Shown here: one piece after another, positions 29,939-38,111 of the stretch
How positions within the stretch are numbered: the first letter of the stretch is position 1
Layout of the letters: every line of letters begins with the position of its first letter
DNA from: an uncultured Clostridia bacterium
GTDB taxonomy: Bacteria; Bacillota; Clostridia; Oscillospirales; Acutalibacteraceae
Direction: 5' to 3'
DNA: 64,000 nucleotides
Assembly: GCA_944385055.1 (NCBI GenBank)
Contig: CALWVT010000002.1
Span: 1-64,000 of the forward strand
The notes under the pieces: model-generated
Told to the model about the DNA's origin: nothing
Database searches by the model: none
Seen by the model: the letters and a program-made list of their open reading frames with translations, nothing else
Made by a program: the position numbers and the translations under genes

Positions 29939-32344
29939 TTGAACCATGTGAACCGCGAAAATTTTGCGATCGATACCCACCCGCTCTGCGCCCCCGAAGC
30001 CGTCGTGCAGGGCGACTGCTGGCGCATCAGCGTCCTGACGCCGTCGCTTTTGCGCCTGGAGTATGACCCGTCCGGCCGCTTTGAGGACCGCCCCACGCAG
30101 ATGGTCTGGAACCGCCATTTCCCCGTGCCGGACTTCCACGTCACGCAGCGCGGGGATACGCTGGAGCTTTTCACCGAGCACCTGCATCTAAGCTATGACA
30201 AGGGCCCCTTTTCGCCCAACGGCCTTATGATCCAGACGCTCGGCGGCTTCGGCTGGGGCGGTACCTGGCGCTACGGCAAGGAGCTTTACGACTTAAAGGG
30301 CACCGCGCGCACGCTCGACGAGGCCGACGGCGAAATCGAGCTCGACCACGGCATCAATTCGATGTACGGCTATTCGGTGCTCGACGACAGCCGCTCGATG
30401 GTGCTCTGCGAGCAGCCGGAAAACCCGTTCGGCATGTGGGTCCAGCCGCGCGCGGAGGGGATCGAAGACCTGTACTTTTTCGGCTACGGCCACGACTACG
30501 CCGGCTGCGTGCGCGATTTCTACCGCCTGTGCGGCAAGACGCCGCTTCTGCCGCGCTGGGCGCTCGGCAACTGGTGGAGCCGCTACCATAAATATACCGC
30601 CGAGACGTATAACGCATTGATGGACCGCTTCGACGCGGAGAAGGTGCCGTTTGCGGTCGCCGTCCTCGACATGGACTGGCACTTGGTCGATATCGACCCG
30701 AAGTACGGCACCGGCTGGACGGGCTACACGTGGAACCGCGATTTCTTCCCGGACCCGCCCGCATTTTTGCAGGGCCTGCACGACCGCGGCCTGCACGTGA
30801 CGCTCAACGTCCATCCGGCCGACGGCGTGCGCGCATATGAGGCGGCATATCCTAAAATGGCCGAGGCGATGGGCGTCGACCCCAAAACGGAGGCCCCGAT
30901 TCCGTTCGATGTCGCCGACCCGAAATTCATGGACGCCTATTTTACATGCCTCCATCACCCGCTCGAGGACGAGGGCGTCGATTTCTGGTGGCTCGACTGG
31001 CAGCAGGGCTCGTACTCGAAGGTGCCCGGGCTTGACCCGCTTTGGATGCTCAACCATTTCCATTTCCTCGACAGCCGCCGCCGCGGACGCCGCCCGATGA
31101 CGTTCTCCCGCTACGCCGGCCCGGGCAGCCACCGCTACCCGATCGGCTTCTCCGGCGACACAATCGTCTCGTGGGAGAGTTTAAAGTTCCAGCCATACTT
31201 CACGGTCACGGCCAGCAACATCGGCTACGGCTGGTGGAGCCACGACATCGGCGGCCACATGATGGGCGTGCGCGACGACGAACTCGCGACGCGCTGGGTG
31301 CAGTTCGGCGTATTCTCGCCGATTAACCGCCTGCACAGCACGCTCGACCCGTTTAACAGCAAGGAGCCGTGGAATTTCTCGCAGGAAGCGTGCGAGACCA
31401 TGGAGGACTTTTTGCGCCTGCGCCACGCGCTCGTGCCGTATCTCTATACGATGAACCGCCTGGCAAGCCGCGAGGGCCAGCCGCTGATGCGCCCGCTTTA
31501 TTGGGCAGAGCCCGAAAACCACGACGCCTACGAATTCCCGAATGCATACTATTTCGGCACGGAGCTTCTGTGCGTGCCGGTGACCGAAAAGCGCGACCCC
31601 GCCCTGCTCATGGCGCGCGCGGCGACGTGGCTGCCGGAAGGCGAGTGGGTAGACTTCGCGACGGGCCGCCGCTATAAGGGCGGCCGCCGCGTGGAATTGT
31701 GGCGCACGCTCGAGGAAATGCCGGTGTTCGCGCACGCGGGCGCCATCGTGCCGATGCAGGACCGCGCGACCTTGTCGAACGCGCTGGAAAACCCGGCAGC
31801 GCTCGAGGTCTTCGTATTCACGGGCGCGGACGGCGCGTTCACGCTGTGGGAGGACGCGGGCGATACGCCGGAAGACCGCGACGAAAACTGGGCGTCCACC
31901 GCGCTGCGCCTGACGGACGGCGAACGGTTCGTCATCGAGCCGGCCGCGGGGAATGTGTCCGTGCTGCCCAAAACGCGCAGCTGGCGCGTCCATTTCTGCG
32001 CGGCTGAGCCGGCCGCCGTCGAGGTGACCGTCGCCGGCGCGGCGGTCGAGCCCCGGACGGTCTACGACGAGGAGCGCCACTGCCTGACGGTGGCGGTGTC
32101 CGATGTGCCGGCCGGCGCGCAGGTGGTGTTCGCGTTCCCGCAGGGCCTTCCGAAGGCGCAGAACGACGTCGCCGGGGAAGTGCGCACGATCTTAAACCGC
32201 GCGCAGATGTCGTATCCGGCAAAGTCGAAGATCCAGCAGATGGTCGAGACGCAGCCCGAGACGGCGCTGTCCTCGATGCGCACGCTCGACGGCGTCCCCG
32301 CCGCGGTGTACGGCGCGGTCTGCGAGATTTTGGAAGCGGAATAA
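29939..32344 (+). CDS. Glycoside hydrolase family 31 (alpha-glucosidase/alpha-xylosidase type)
   Basis: 801 residues from TTG 29939, which has AAAGGAAAGG 9 nt upstream. N-terminal beta-sandwich, (beta/alpha)8 barrel with nucleophile D353 (VDFWWLDWQQG), acid/base D407 (FSGDT), and SHDIGGHM as in GH31; two C-terminal beta domains and a helical tail follow. No signal peptide, so it cleaves imported alpha-linked oligosaccharides in the cytoplasm. The exact linkage is not decidable. Regulated by the LacI-type operator in its promoter; an oppositely oriented sugar ABC importer operon lies just downstream. Confidence 0.9.
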   Translation: MNHVNRENFAIDTHPLCAPEAVVQGDCWRISVLTPSLLRLEYDPSGRFEDRPTQMVWNRHFPVPDFHVTQRGDTLELFTEHLHLSYDKGPFSPNGLMIQTLGGFGWGGTWRYGKELYDLKGTARTLDEADGEIELDHGINSMYGYSVLDDSRSMVLCEQPENPFGMWVQPRAEGIEDLYFFGYGHDYAGCVRDFYRLCGKTPLLPRWALGNWWSRYHKYTAETYNALMDRFDAEKVPFAVAVLDMDWHLVDIDPKYGTGWTGYTWNRDFFPDPPAFLQGLHDRGLHVTLNVHPADGVRAYEAAYPKMAEAMGVDPKTEAPIPFDVADPKFMDAYFTCLHHPLEDEGVDFWWLDWQQGSYSKVPGLDPLWMLNHFHFLDSRRRGRRPMTFSRYAGPGSHRYPIGFSGDTIVSWESLKFQPYFTVTASNIGYGWWSHDIGGHMMGVRDDELATRWVQFGVFSPINRLHSTLDPFNSKEPWNFSQEACETMEDFLRLRHALVPYLYTMNRLASREGQPLMRPLYWAEPENHDAYEFPNAYYFGTELLCVPVTEKRDPALLMARAATWLPEGEWVDFATGRRYKGGRRVELWRTLEEMPVFAHAGAIVPMQDRATLSNALENPAALEVFVFTGADGAFTLWEDAGDTPEDRDENWASTALRLTDGERFVIEPAAGNVSVLPKTRSWRVHFCAAEPAAVEVTVAGAAVEPRTVYDEERHCLTVAVSDVPAGAQVVFAFPQGLPKAQNDVAGEVRTILNRAQMSYPAKSKIQQMVETQPETALSSMRTLDGVPAAVYGAVCEILEAE

Positions 32345-32374
32345 AGGGATTATATTTTCGATATTAGATAAACG

Positions 32375-32416
32375 AAAACCGGCCGCCCCTTCGCAAAGAG
32401 GGACGGCCGGTTTTTG
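32375..32416. terminator. Bidirectional terminator between GH31 and the ABC operon
   Basis: AAAACCGGCCGCCCC (32375-32389) pairs with GGGACGGCCGGTTTT (32400-32414), one mismatch. Confidence 0.88.
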
Positions 32417-32421
32417 GGTTT

Positions 32422-33486
32422 CTATGTTTTTTTCCGTCTCAAAATCCCCGCAAACGCCGCCCCGCTCCCAACCCAGCAGAACGCCGCCCCGAGGATTCCC
32501 CAAACGGCGCTCCACTTTCCGCTGACCGCCAGAAGCCGCCACGGGAAAACGCGGCCGGCGGGGCCCGAAAGGGACGCGGCAAAGGTTTTGAACACCGCCC
32601 GGTAATGCGCGCCGTCAAAGAAGAGGTCGGGCGGCAGAAGGGAACCCGGCAGGTCGATTGCGGAAAGCAGCAGCCACAAAAGGAAAAGCGCCCCCGCAAA
32701 CGCCGCCGCCCCGATCGCCGCGCGCGGCACGGACCGCCGCGGCCCCGCAAGGCGCGCCCATTCGCGGGTCACCCAGATGCACAACAGAAGAAACGGCACC
32801 GCCGCCGCGAGCAGGAGCGAGAGCTTCGGCACCTGCCACAAAAGGACTGCACCGTCGCCGAGGCCCAAAACGCTGCCCGCAAACGGCTGCCCGAGCGCCG
32901 CCCCGGCGGCCGCGGCCGCCTCGCTCTCCAAAAGCGGCGTGTCGGACGCGGCGTACATCCATGTGACCGCAAGCGGCGCGGAAGTTCCGCTGGGCGGCGC
33001 GCTCAAATAAAGCGCCGGGGCCCCGCCCTGGGCGCGCCGGGAGAGGAAACCTTCCCCCTCTTTGAGGACGCCGCACACGGTGTATGCCCGCCCGTCGAGC
33101 GTCAGGGTCTGGCCCGCGGCGTCCTGCGTGCCGCACAGCGCCAAGGCGAGGCCGGGGTCGAGGACCGCCTCGTTTGGCGCCCCCGAAAAGTCCGTTCCGC
33201 TTGCAAACGCGGCGCCCAGCGCGCCGAGTGTGCGCGGCGCCGCCACCGTCGCCGAAAGCGTCTGCCCGTCCTCGGTTTTTACGGGAAGGGCCGCCCCCGC
33301 AAAGCAGCCCTTTTCGGCCGCCGCGCCGATCTCCGCGGCGGAAAGGGAGATGGGCGGGTCCGCCAAAAGCAAACTCCCGCGCGGCAGGGCCCCGGCGCCG
33401 GCTTTCGCCGTCGAAAAACAGCCCCACAGCCCCGCGGCCGCGAGGCAGAAGCACACGATGCACAAAATCTTCCCCCGCGCCTTCAT
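32422..33486 (-). CDS. MacB/FtsX-like ABC permease-type membrane protein
   Basis: 354 residues: N-terminal membrane helix, a large extracytoplasmic domain with the MacB periplasmic-core pattern (LDPGLALALCGTQDAAGQ, RAYTVCGVLKEGEG), then about three helices at the C terminus. No ATPase is encoded beside it. Overlaps the adaptor-like gene upstream (ATGA). Last gene of an operon that begins with a sugar importer, an odd combination. Assignment rests on the core-domain pattern only. Confidence 0.6.
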   Translation of the reverse strand: MKARGKILCIVCFCLAAAGLWGCFSTAKAGAGALPRGSLLLADPPISLSAAEIGAAAEKGCFAGAALPVKTEDGQTLSATVAAPRTLGALGAAFASGTDFSGAPNEAVLDPGLALALCGTQDAAGQTLTLDGRAYTVCGVLKEGEGFLSRRAQGGAPALYLSAPPSGTSAPLAVTWMYAASDTPLLESEAAAAAGAALGQPFAGSVLGLGDGAVLLWQVPKLSLLLAAAVPFLLLCIWVTREWARLAGPRRSVPRAAIGAAAFAGALFLLWLLLSAIDLPGSLLPPDLFFDGAHYRAVFKTFAASLSGPAGRVFPWRLLAVSGKWSAVWGILGAAFCWVGSGAAFAGILRRKKT

Positions 33487-33896
33487 GATGCCGCCTCCTG
33501 CACGCGGTCGCCCGGCTTTAACGGCTTCGTCGACGCGACGACCACGCGCTGGTTATAAAGCCCCTCCGGCGATGTGCGCACTTCCGTCTCGGTCGTGTAG
33601 GTCTGGAGCATCGGCAGCGCGACGGGCTCGACCCGCAGCTCCTTCCCCCAGATGCCGTCGACTTCCTCGACGCCGTACACAAACGGCAGCCCCGATTCAT
33701 CCGTCTGTAAACTCGCAAGCGGCAGCGCGCACAAGCCCTCCTCGTCGACCTTCACGGATTGCGTCACGCGCTGCGTGCGCACCTGCGGCAGCATCCAGAC
33801 CTCGATGCGCGACGAGAGCACCGTGCAGCATAAAAGCGCCATCACGCACGCGGCGCAGACGCCGGAAACGGCGGATTTTCCCGATCGATGGTTCAT
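33483..33896 (-). CDS. Short HlyD/RND-adaptor C-terminal-like protein
   Basis: 137 residues. After one membrane helix the sequence reads like only the beta-barrel and membrane-proximal end of membrane fusion proteins (LCALPLASLQTDESGLPFVY, then VRTSPEGLYNQRVVV and KPLKPGDRV). The lipoyl and coiled-coil parts are absent, so it is a natural minimal adaptor or a truncated one. Start ATG 33896 with AAGGAGGG 8 nt upstream. Lies 14 bp after the permease gene and overlaps the MacB-like gene. Confidence 0.6.
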   Translation of the reverse strand: MNHRSGKSAVSGVCAACVMALLCCTVLSSRIEVWMLPQVRTQRVTQSVKVDEEGLCALPLASLQTDESGLPFVYGVEEVDGIWGKELRVEPVALPMLQTYTTETEVRTSPEGLYNQRVVVASTKPLKPGDRVQEAAS

Positions 33897-33910
33897 CGAA
33901 TCGCCCTCCT

Positions 33911-34768
33911 TCATTTTAATCCGGAAAATGCGATGCCCTCCGAGAGCTCCTCGCTCCAAAAGAGGAACAATAGACTCACGGGCAGCAGGCTTAAAATGCC
34001 GCACACAAATTGCAGCGAAAAGTTCTGCTCGCTGACCGTCGCGAGGAAGATCGACAGCGGATACTGCTTCGGGTCCGACAGAAACACCATCGGCTGCTCG
34101 ACGAGGTTCCACGCATCGACGAACGTCAAAACGGCCACCGCGACCCAGCCCGGCTTCGCGGCCGGCGCCATCACGCGGAACAATACCGACCATACCCCCG
34201 CGCCGTCTAGGTACGCGGACTCAATCAGCACGCGCGGCACATTTTGGAACACAATCGCCATCAAAAACGTGCCGAACGGCGAGAACACCGCCGGCAGTAA
34301 CAGCGCCCACCAAGTATTGAGCAGGTGCAGCCGGTCTAAAATCAGGTAATTCGGCAGAAGCGTCACCTGCGTGGGCAGGAGCATGAACAAAAGCAATAGG
34401 CAGAAGAGCACGCGCCCGCCCGGAAAATGGAATTTCGAAAACGCGAGCCCGCCGAAAATGCTCACGAACACCTGCCCGATCGTGATGGCCGCGCATAAAA
34501 GCAGGCTCGTCCAGAATTTGAAAAGGTAATTCGGCGACGCGAGAAACACGTCGTAATACGCGGCAAGCGAGAACGTGTGCGGGAAAAGCCGGAACGTCGC
34601 CTGCCCGCCCCCGTACACCGCCTCGACCTCCTCGGGGGACATAAACGAGTTGCAAACGGTGTAGAGCACCGGGAACAGCACGAGAAGGCCCAGCGCCACG
34701 AGCACGCCGAACAGCGCGCGTTCCCTTTTCCGGGTCATGGTTCTGGTCATTCGCGTCATTCTGGTCAT
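33911..34768 (-). CDS. Sugar ABC transporter permease (MalG/UgpE/AraQ type)
   Basis: 285 residues, six helices, with the EAA-loop region ESAYLDGAGVWSVLFRVMAP that contacts the ATPase. Its N terminus is a tandem MTR repeat from a 9 bp DNA repeat with in-frame ATGs at 34768, 34759, 34750 and 34738 and a TTG at 34777, so the real start is ambiguous; ATG 34768 is used, while the TTG has the better distance to GGGGGGA. Works with the permease upstream and the lipoprotein; the ATPase is not in this operon, as is usual for MsmK-type shared ATPases. Confidence 0.88.
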   Translation of the reverse strand: MTRMTRMTRTMTRKRERALFGVLVALGLLVLFPVLYTVCNSFMSPEEVEAVYGGGQATFRLFPHTFSLAAYYDVFLASPNYLFKFWTSLLLCAAITIGQVFVSIFGGLAFSKFHFPGGRVLFCLLLLFMLLPTQVTLLPNYLILDRLHLLNTWWALLLPAVFSPFGTFLMAIVFQNVPRVLIESAYLDGAGVWSVLFRVMAPAAKPGWVAVAVLTFVDAWNLVEQPMVFLSDPKQYPLSIFLATVSEQNFSLQFVCGILSLLPVSLLFLFWSEELSEGIAFSGLK

Positions 34769-34777
34769 TCTAGTCAA
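34741..34777 (-). repeat. 9 bp tandem repeat carrying multiple in-frame start codons
   Basis: Minus-strand units of the form ATGACnnGA repeat across the start of the permease gene. Each unit adds M-T-R and a start codon in frame; unit gain or loss changes only the N-terminal length. Confidence 0.85.
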
Positions 34778-35636
34778 GGCTGTCCCCCCGTTTCTGCGCG
34801 CGCTGCCACAACCCGTACAGCGTCCCCGTCACGGCGAAGATTACCGCAAACACGACGACCGCCGCGACGGCCAGGCGCGGGTAGTTGAGATTTTGGAAAT
34901 TGTTGTTCATGAAATGCTGCAATAAATAAATGCTGTCGTCCGGGTGGTCGCCGCCGAGCAAAAACGCCTCGCGGAAGCACTTAAACGCGTTGAGCAGGGA
35001 AATCACGAACGCGAAGAATAACGACGGCAGCAAAAGCGGCAGCGTGATGCAGCGCAGCTTCTGCCATGCGCCGGCGCCGTCTAAGGATGCCGCGCTGTAG
35101 AGCTCGTCCGGGATCATCTGTAAGCCCGCTGACAGCAAAATCATGCTGTAGCCCGTGTTTTTCCATAAATATAGAAGGATTAAAATCCAGAACGCCCAGC
35201 CGCTTTGGAGCCATTCCTGCATGGGGAGCCCGAGGTGCAAAAGGATGTCGTTGAAAATCCCCGTATCGGACAGGAAAATGTCGAGCACCATCACGGACGA
35301 CGCGGCCGGCACCATCATCGGGTATAAAAACGCGAGCTTTAAAAACCGGCTGCCAAACGTCAGCCGCCGCAAAAGCAGCGAGAGGAAGAGCGACAGTAAC
35401 AGCACCGCCGGCAGCGCTAGCCCCAAAAACTTCGCGGTGTTTCCCGCCGCGAGTAAAAACCGCGGGTTTTGCAGCACGGCGCTGTAATTCGAAAGCCCGA
35501 CGAACGTGCTGCCGCCGGCGCCGAACGTAAACGAAAACCAGACGGTCACGCACAGCGGCGCCGCGTAAAACACCGCCACGCCGCACAGAATCGGCAGGGC
35601 CAGGAAAAAGCCCATGCGGGCCTCGCGTTTACGCAC
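34770..35636 (-). CDS. Sugar ABC transporter permease (MalF/UgpA type)
   Basis: 288 residues, six helices, EAA-like loop ELYSAASLDGAGAWQKLRCITLP. Start is GTG 35636, with GGAGG 9 nt upstream, overlapping the stop of the binding-protein gene by 8 bp. Pairs with the MalG-type permease 2 bp downstream to form the membrane channel of a CUT1-family importer. Substrate is probably an oligosaccharide, given the GH31 and uronate genes nearby (inference). Confidence 0.9.
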   Translation of the reverse strand: MRKREARMGFFLALPILCGVAVFYAAPLCVTVWFSFTFGAGGSTFVGLSNYSAVLQNPRFLLAAGNTAKFLGLALPAVLLLSLFLSLLLRRLTFGSRFLKLAFLYPMMVPAASSVMVLDIFLSDTGIFNDILLHLGLPMQEWLQSGWAFWILILLYLWKNTGYSMILLSAGLQMIPDELYSAASLDGAGAWQKLRCITLPLLLPSLFFAFVISLLNAFKCFREAFLLGGDHPDDSIYLLQHFMNNNFQNLNYPRLAVAAVVVFAVIFAVTGTLYGLWQRAQKRGDSLD

Positions 35637-36960
35637 TGGCGTTCGCCTCCAGCGCCGCGTAGATGTTCGCGGCCGTTTCTTCGGCGTCGATCTCGTCCGG
35701 CGGGCCGTAGGGCGGGACCATGTTCGCAATCTGCCAGTCCGCGTCGGTCAAGATCCGCACGCTCCCGAGCGGCTTCCCGGAGTCGAGGTACGATTGCGCG
35801 GCGGCCTTCTCCGCGTCGGTCACGTTGCCGCTCTCAACATCCCATTCCTGCACGCCGATGGCCGCATAGGCCGCGGCCTCCTGCGCGTTCGTATCCACCG
35901 GTATCGCCCATTCCATACCGGGGTCTATCTCCTTCTGCCGCTCGTCGGAGAGCAGGAAGCTCAAAAATGCGTAGGCGCTCTCTAGATGTGCACAGTTCCC
36001 GCGCACGGCGGCGAACGTGTTCACCACCGCGCTCACGGTGCCGTCCGTCGAAAGGTACGGGAAACACCGCGGCGTCTGCCCCTCTGCGAGGTCCGACTGC
36101 GCATTTGCCGGCGTATACGTAAGAAACGGCGTCGTCATGGTCGTCCCGCTCTCCTCGGTCGCGGCGCTCGACGCGACGGCCAGCGAGCGGAATGTGGTAA
36201 GCAGCGAGGCGATCTCGTCTTCCGTCACCAAAACAGAGCCCGCGTCGTAATCGACCGGCTGCGGCAGCGCGGGGAGGATGTACGTCGCGAAAAACGGCGC
36301 GTTCCCGACGCCCTTTGCGTTCCCCTCGAGCGTTTCGGCGACCTCCGCCGGCCCCTGCGAAAGGTCCGCGTCCGCAATCCCGCACAGGTCTAAGTTTTCC
36401 TGCGTCGCGTAGTAAAACGCCCAGCTGTACGACAGCGGCAGCGCGACCTGCCTGCCGTCCACGGCGCCGGCCGCCATGACCTCCGGCACGCACGCGGCAA
36501 ACGCGGGGTCGTCTTTTGTGTAATCGCTTAAGTCCGCGAACACGCCGCTGCGAAGCGTCTGGTTCGGGTCGGAGAACAAGGACTCCGCCGGCTCCTCGCT
36601 TCCCATCGGGCTCGGCATCGTGAAGATAAACAGGTCGGCGCCGGAACCTGCCATAAGCTCTGTGCGCGTCTGCTGCAGCGCCGCGGCGCGCGCCTCGCTG
36701 TCTGTCGGGAGCTTTTCGACTTCCACCGGCATGAAGTCGTCCGAGAGGGACGCGCCGCCCTGGTTCCAAAGGTCGACGGCATTGTGCAGAAACAGCGAGA
36801 GGTCAGAATCCGTCTGCAAAACGAGCGCTTCCCCGCTCGGCGACGGGGCAGGGGTGGAGGACGTGCCCTCTTCGCCGCACGCCGAAAGCCCGGCCGCCAA
36901 TAGGGCCGCCGCCGTCAGGGCCGCCACATACGTTTTCCATGTCCTTCCATTCTTTTTCAT
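35629..36960 (-). CDS. Sugar ABC transporter substrate-binding lipoprotein
   Basis: 443 residues: signal peptide with lipobox LSAC (lipid anchor on C28), then a two-lobed extracellular solute-binding protein of family 1 type. AAAGGAGGG lies 7 nt upstream of ATG 36960. First gene of the importer operon. Its leader contains a terminator-like hairpin (36989-37023), so transcription may be attenuated. Ligand unknown. Confidence 0.88.
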   Translation of the reverse strand: MKKNGRTWKTYVAALTAAALLAAGLSACGEEGTSSTPAPSPSGEALVLQTDSDLSLFLHNAVDLWNQGGASLSDDFMPVEVEKLPTDSEARAAALQQTRTELMAGSGADLFIFTMPSPMGSEEPAESLFSDPNQTLRSGVFADLSDYTKDDPAFAACVPEVMAAGAVDGRQVALPLSYSWAFYYATQENLDLCGIADADLSQGPAEVAETLEGNAKGVGNAPFFATYILPALPQPVDYDAGSVLVTEDEIASLLTTFRSLAVASSAATEESGTTMTTPFLTYTPANAQSDLAEGQTPRCFPYLSTDGTVSAVVNTFAAVRGNCAHLESAYAFLSFLLSDERQKEIDPGMEWAIPVDTNAQEAAAYAAIGVQEWDVESGNVTDAEKAAAQSYLDSGKPLGSVRILTDADWQIANMVPPYGPPDEIDAEETAANIYAALEANASA

Positions 36961-36988
36961 AAATGTTCCCTCCTTTTAGAAAAAGCGC

Positions 36989-37023
36989 GGGGGCGCCTCC
37001 CGAGTGATCGAAGAGACGCCCCC
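36989..37023 (-). promoter_or_regulatory. Attenuator-like hairpin in the ABC-operon leader
   Basis: 36989-37000 (GGGGGCGCCTCC) pairs over 12 bp with 37012-37023 (AGAGACGCCCCC) with two G-T pairs. On the transcript it is followed by GCGCTTTTTC and then the ribosome site, the layout of a conditional terminator. Confidence 0.6.
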
Positions 37024-37113
37024 TTTCTGGTGAGTTCGATGTGTGATTTGGATGTGTTTGCAATATGAAAAAAGGGGAGAATCCGAGGACCTTCTCCAGC
37101 CCTTTCCTCTTTT

Positions 37114-37142
37114 AGGATACGAGCTTTTGCGGCAGTTGTCAA
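37114..37142 (-). promoter_or_regulatory. Promoter of the sugar ABC operon
   Basis: Minus strand TTGACA (37142-37137), 17 bp, TATCCT (37119-37114). Gives an about 150 nt leader. Confidence 0.78.
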
Positions 37143-37185
37143 GCAATTCCTGCAAAAATCGCGAAAGTTTTTCTAAAAATTTGTC

Positions 37186-37545
37186 TTATTTAAACCCATG
37201 GCAGGCCCAGCGGTATTCGACGAAGTACGTATTGTAGCTTTCCCCGCACGCCGGGCAGCGGTAGTTGGAGATGCCCTGCCGCGATTCCAACATGTCTTCG
37301 CCCTCCGGGAAGGAGTCGCACGGCCGCGGATTTCCCGTCGAACCCCAGTCCGAGAGGAACACAATCCGCGAGGAGACGCGGCCTTTCCCGCAGGCTGCAC
37401 ACGGCACGGCGCGCACGACGGCCGGCGCCGCGGCCGGGTCGGTGGCTTTCGTCTGGCTGTCCGCGCCGGCGGCCGGCAGGACCGCGGCCGCTGCGGCCCC
37501 GGCGGCGAGCAGCAGGCACAGCGCTTTCTTTTTGAAATTCCGCAT
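37186..37545 (-). CDS. Small secreted protein with two CxxC pairs
   Basis: 119 residues: signal peptide (MRNFKKKALCLLLAAGAAAAA, cleavage near AGA-DS), low-complexity stretch, then CAACGKG and CPACGESYNT with a further WACHG, a zinc-ribbon-like set. Not a family I recognise. Start ATG 37545 with AAAGGAG 8 nt upstream. The -35/-10 spacer of its promoter contains a G7 run. Single gene. Confidence 0.75.
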   Translation of the reverse strand: MRNFKKKALCLLLAAGAAAAAVLPAAGADSQTKATDPAAAPAVVRAVPCAACGKGRVSSRIVFLSDWGSTGNPRPCDSFPEGEDMLESRQGISNYRCPACGESYNTYFVEYRWACHGFK

Positions 37546-37639
37546 GGTTCGAACTCCTTTCTTCTGCGGCCCCATAGGGCGGGGCGTTTATGTGTGATGG
37601 GCATGAAACGCAAAAGGTACAGTCAGCTTTCCTAATATC

Positions 37640-37667
37640 ATAGTACCCCCCCGTTTGTTTTTGTCAA
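37640..37667 (-). promoter_or_regulatory. Promoter with a G7 tract in the spacer
   Basis: Minus strand TTGACA (37667-37662), 16 bp, TACTAT (37645-37640). The spacer includes seven G in a row (37652-37646 on the minus strand); slippage would change -35/-10 spacing. Confidence 0.6.
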
Positions 37668-37969
37668 GGCTGCACGGCAAAAAATTCTAAAATTTTGGGG
37701 AATTTCTGCGAAAGGGAAGACTTTCCCGTGCAAACTGGATTTCTTTTGTTAAAAATAGGGCCATACCAGGAAGATTTGGACGCTTGAAAACGAAGCCTCG
37801 CAAGCCGCTCCGGCGGCGGTGCAAATCCGCAGGAAAGGATATGGAAATGAAAGCACTTACAAAACGGATTTTGAAAAAATCCAGGGTGAACCCTAGATTC
37901 TGGCGGCACATCACAAAAAGAAAACGCGTAAAGGGGAGTGCTTTTGGCGAAATTTTGCGTCAAAACCCA

Positions 37970-38024
37970 TTGACTTCTGAAAAGAATGGGCCTATAATCA
38001 TAACCAAGATGTAAACACTTACAT
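37970..38024 (+). promoter_or_regulatory. uxuB promoter and 16 bp operator
   Basis: TTGACT (37970-37975), 17 bp, TATAAT (37993-37998); then the perfect dyad ATGTAA-ACAC-TTACAT (38009-38024) just past the -10. The dyad differs from the GH31 operator, so a different regulator (GntR/UxuR- or KdgR-like) is likely. Confidence 0.78.
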
Positions 38025-38111
38025 ACACGGCGGAAGGAAAATCCTTCCGGAAAACACCCAACCGGATCGCCGTACAGCACTTCATGAAATTGAAGAAGGG
38101 AGCAAAACACC

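Larger units (their letters stand above)
37546..38111. other. 566 bp divergent intergenic region
   Basis: Contains the promoter of the small secreted protein (37640-37667) and the uronate operon promoter and operator (37970-38024). The AT-rich centre (37670-37960) holds no gene or known riboswitch that I can support; a reading frame from 37784 overlaps the promoter and lacks coding character. Confidence 0.65.

Noticed and set aside
37700-37850. Possible riboswitch-like stretch with GCAAACTGG and GCCGCTCCGGCGGC
   Set aside because: It resembles fragments of c-di-GMP or other aptamers but the conserved cores and pairings are not there.
37784-38014. 76-codon basic frame upstream of uxuB
   Set aside because: It overlaps the uxuB promoter and operator and has a composition expected by chance.
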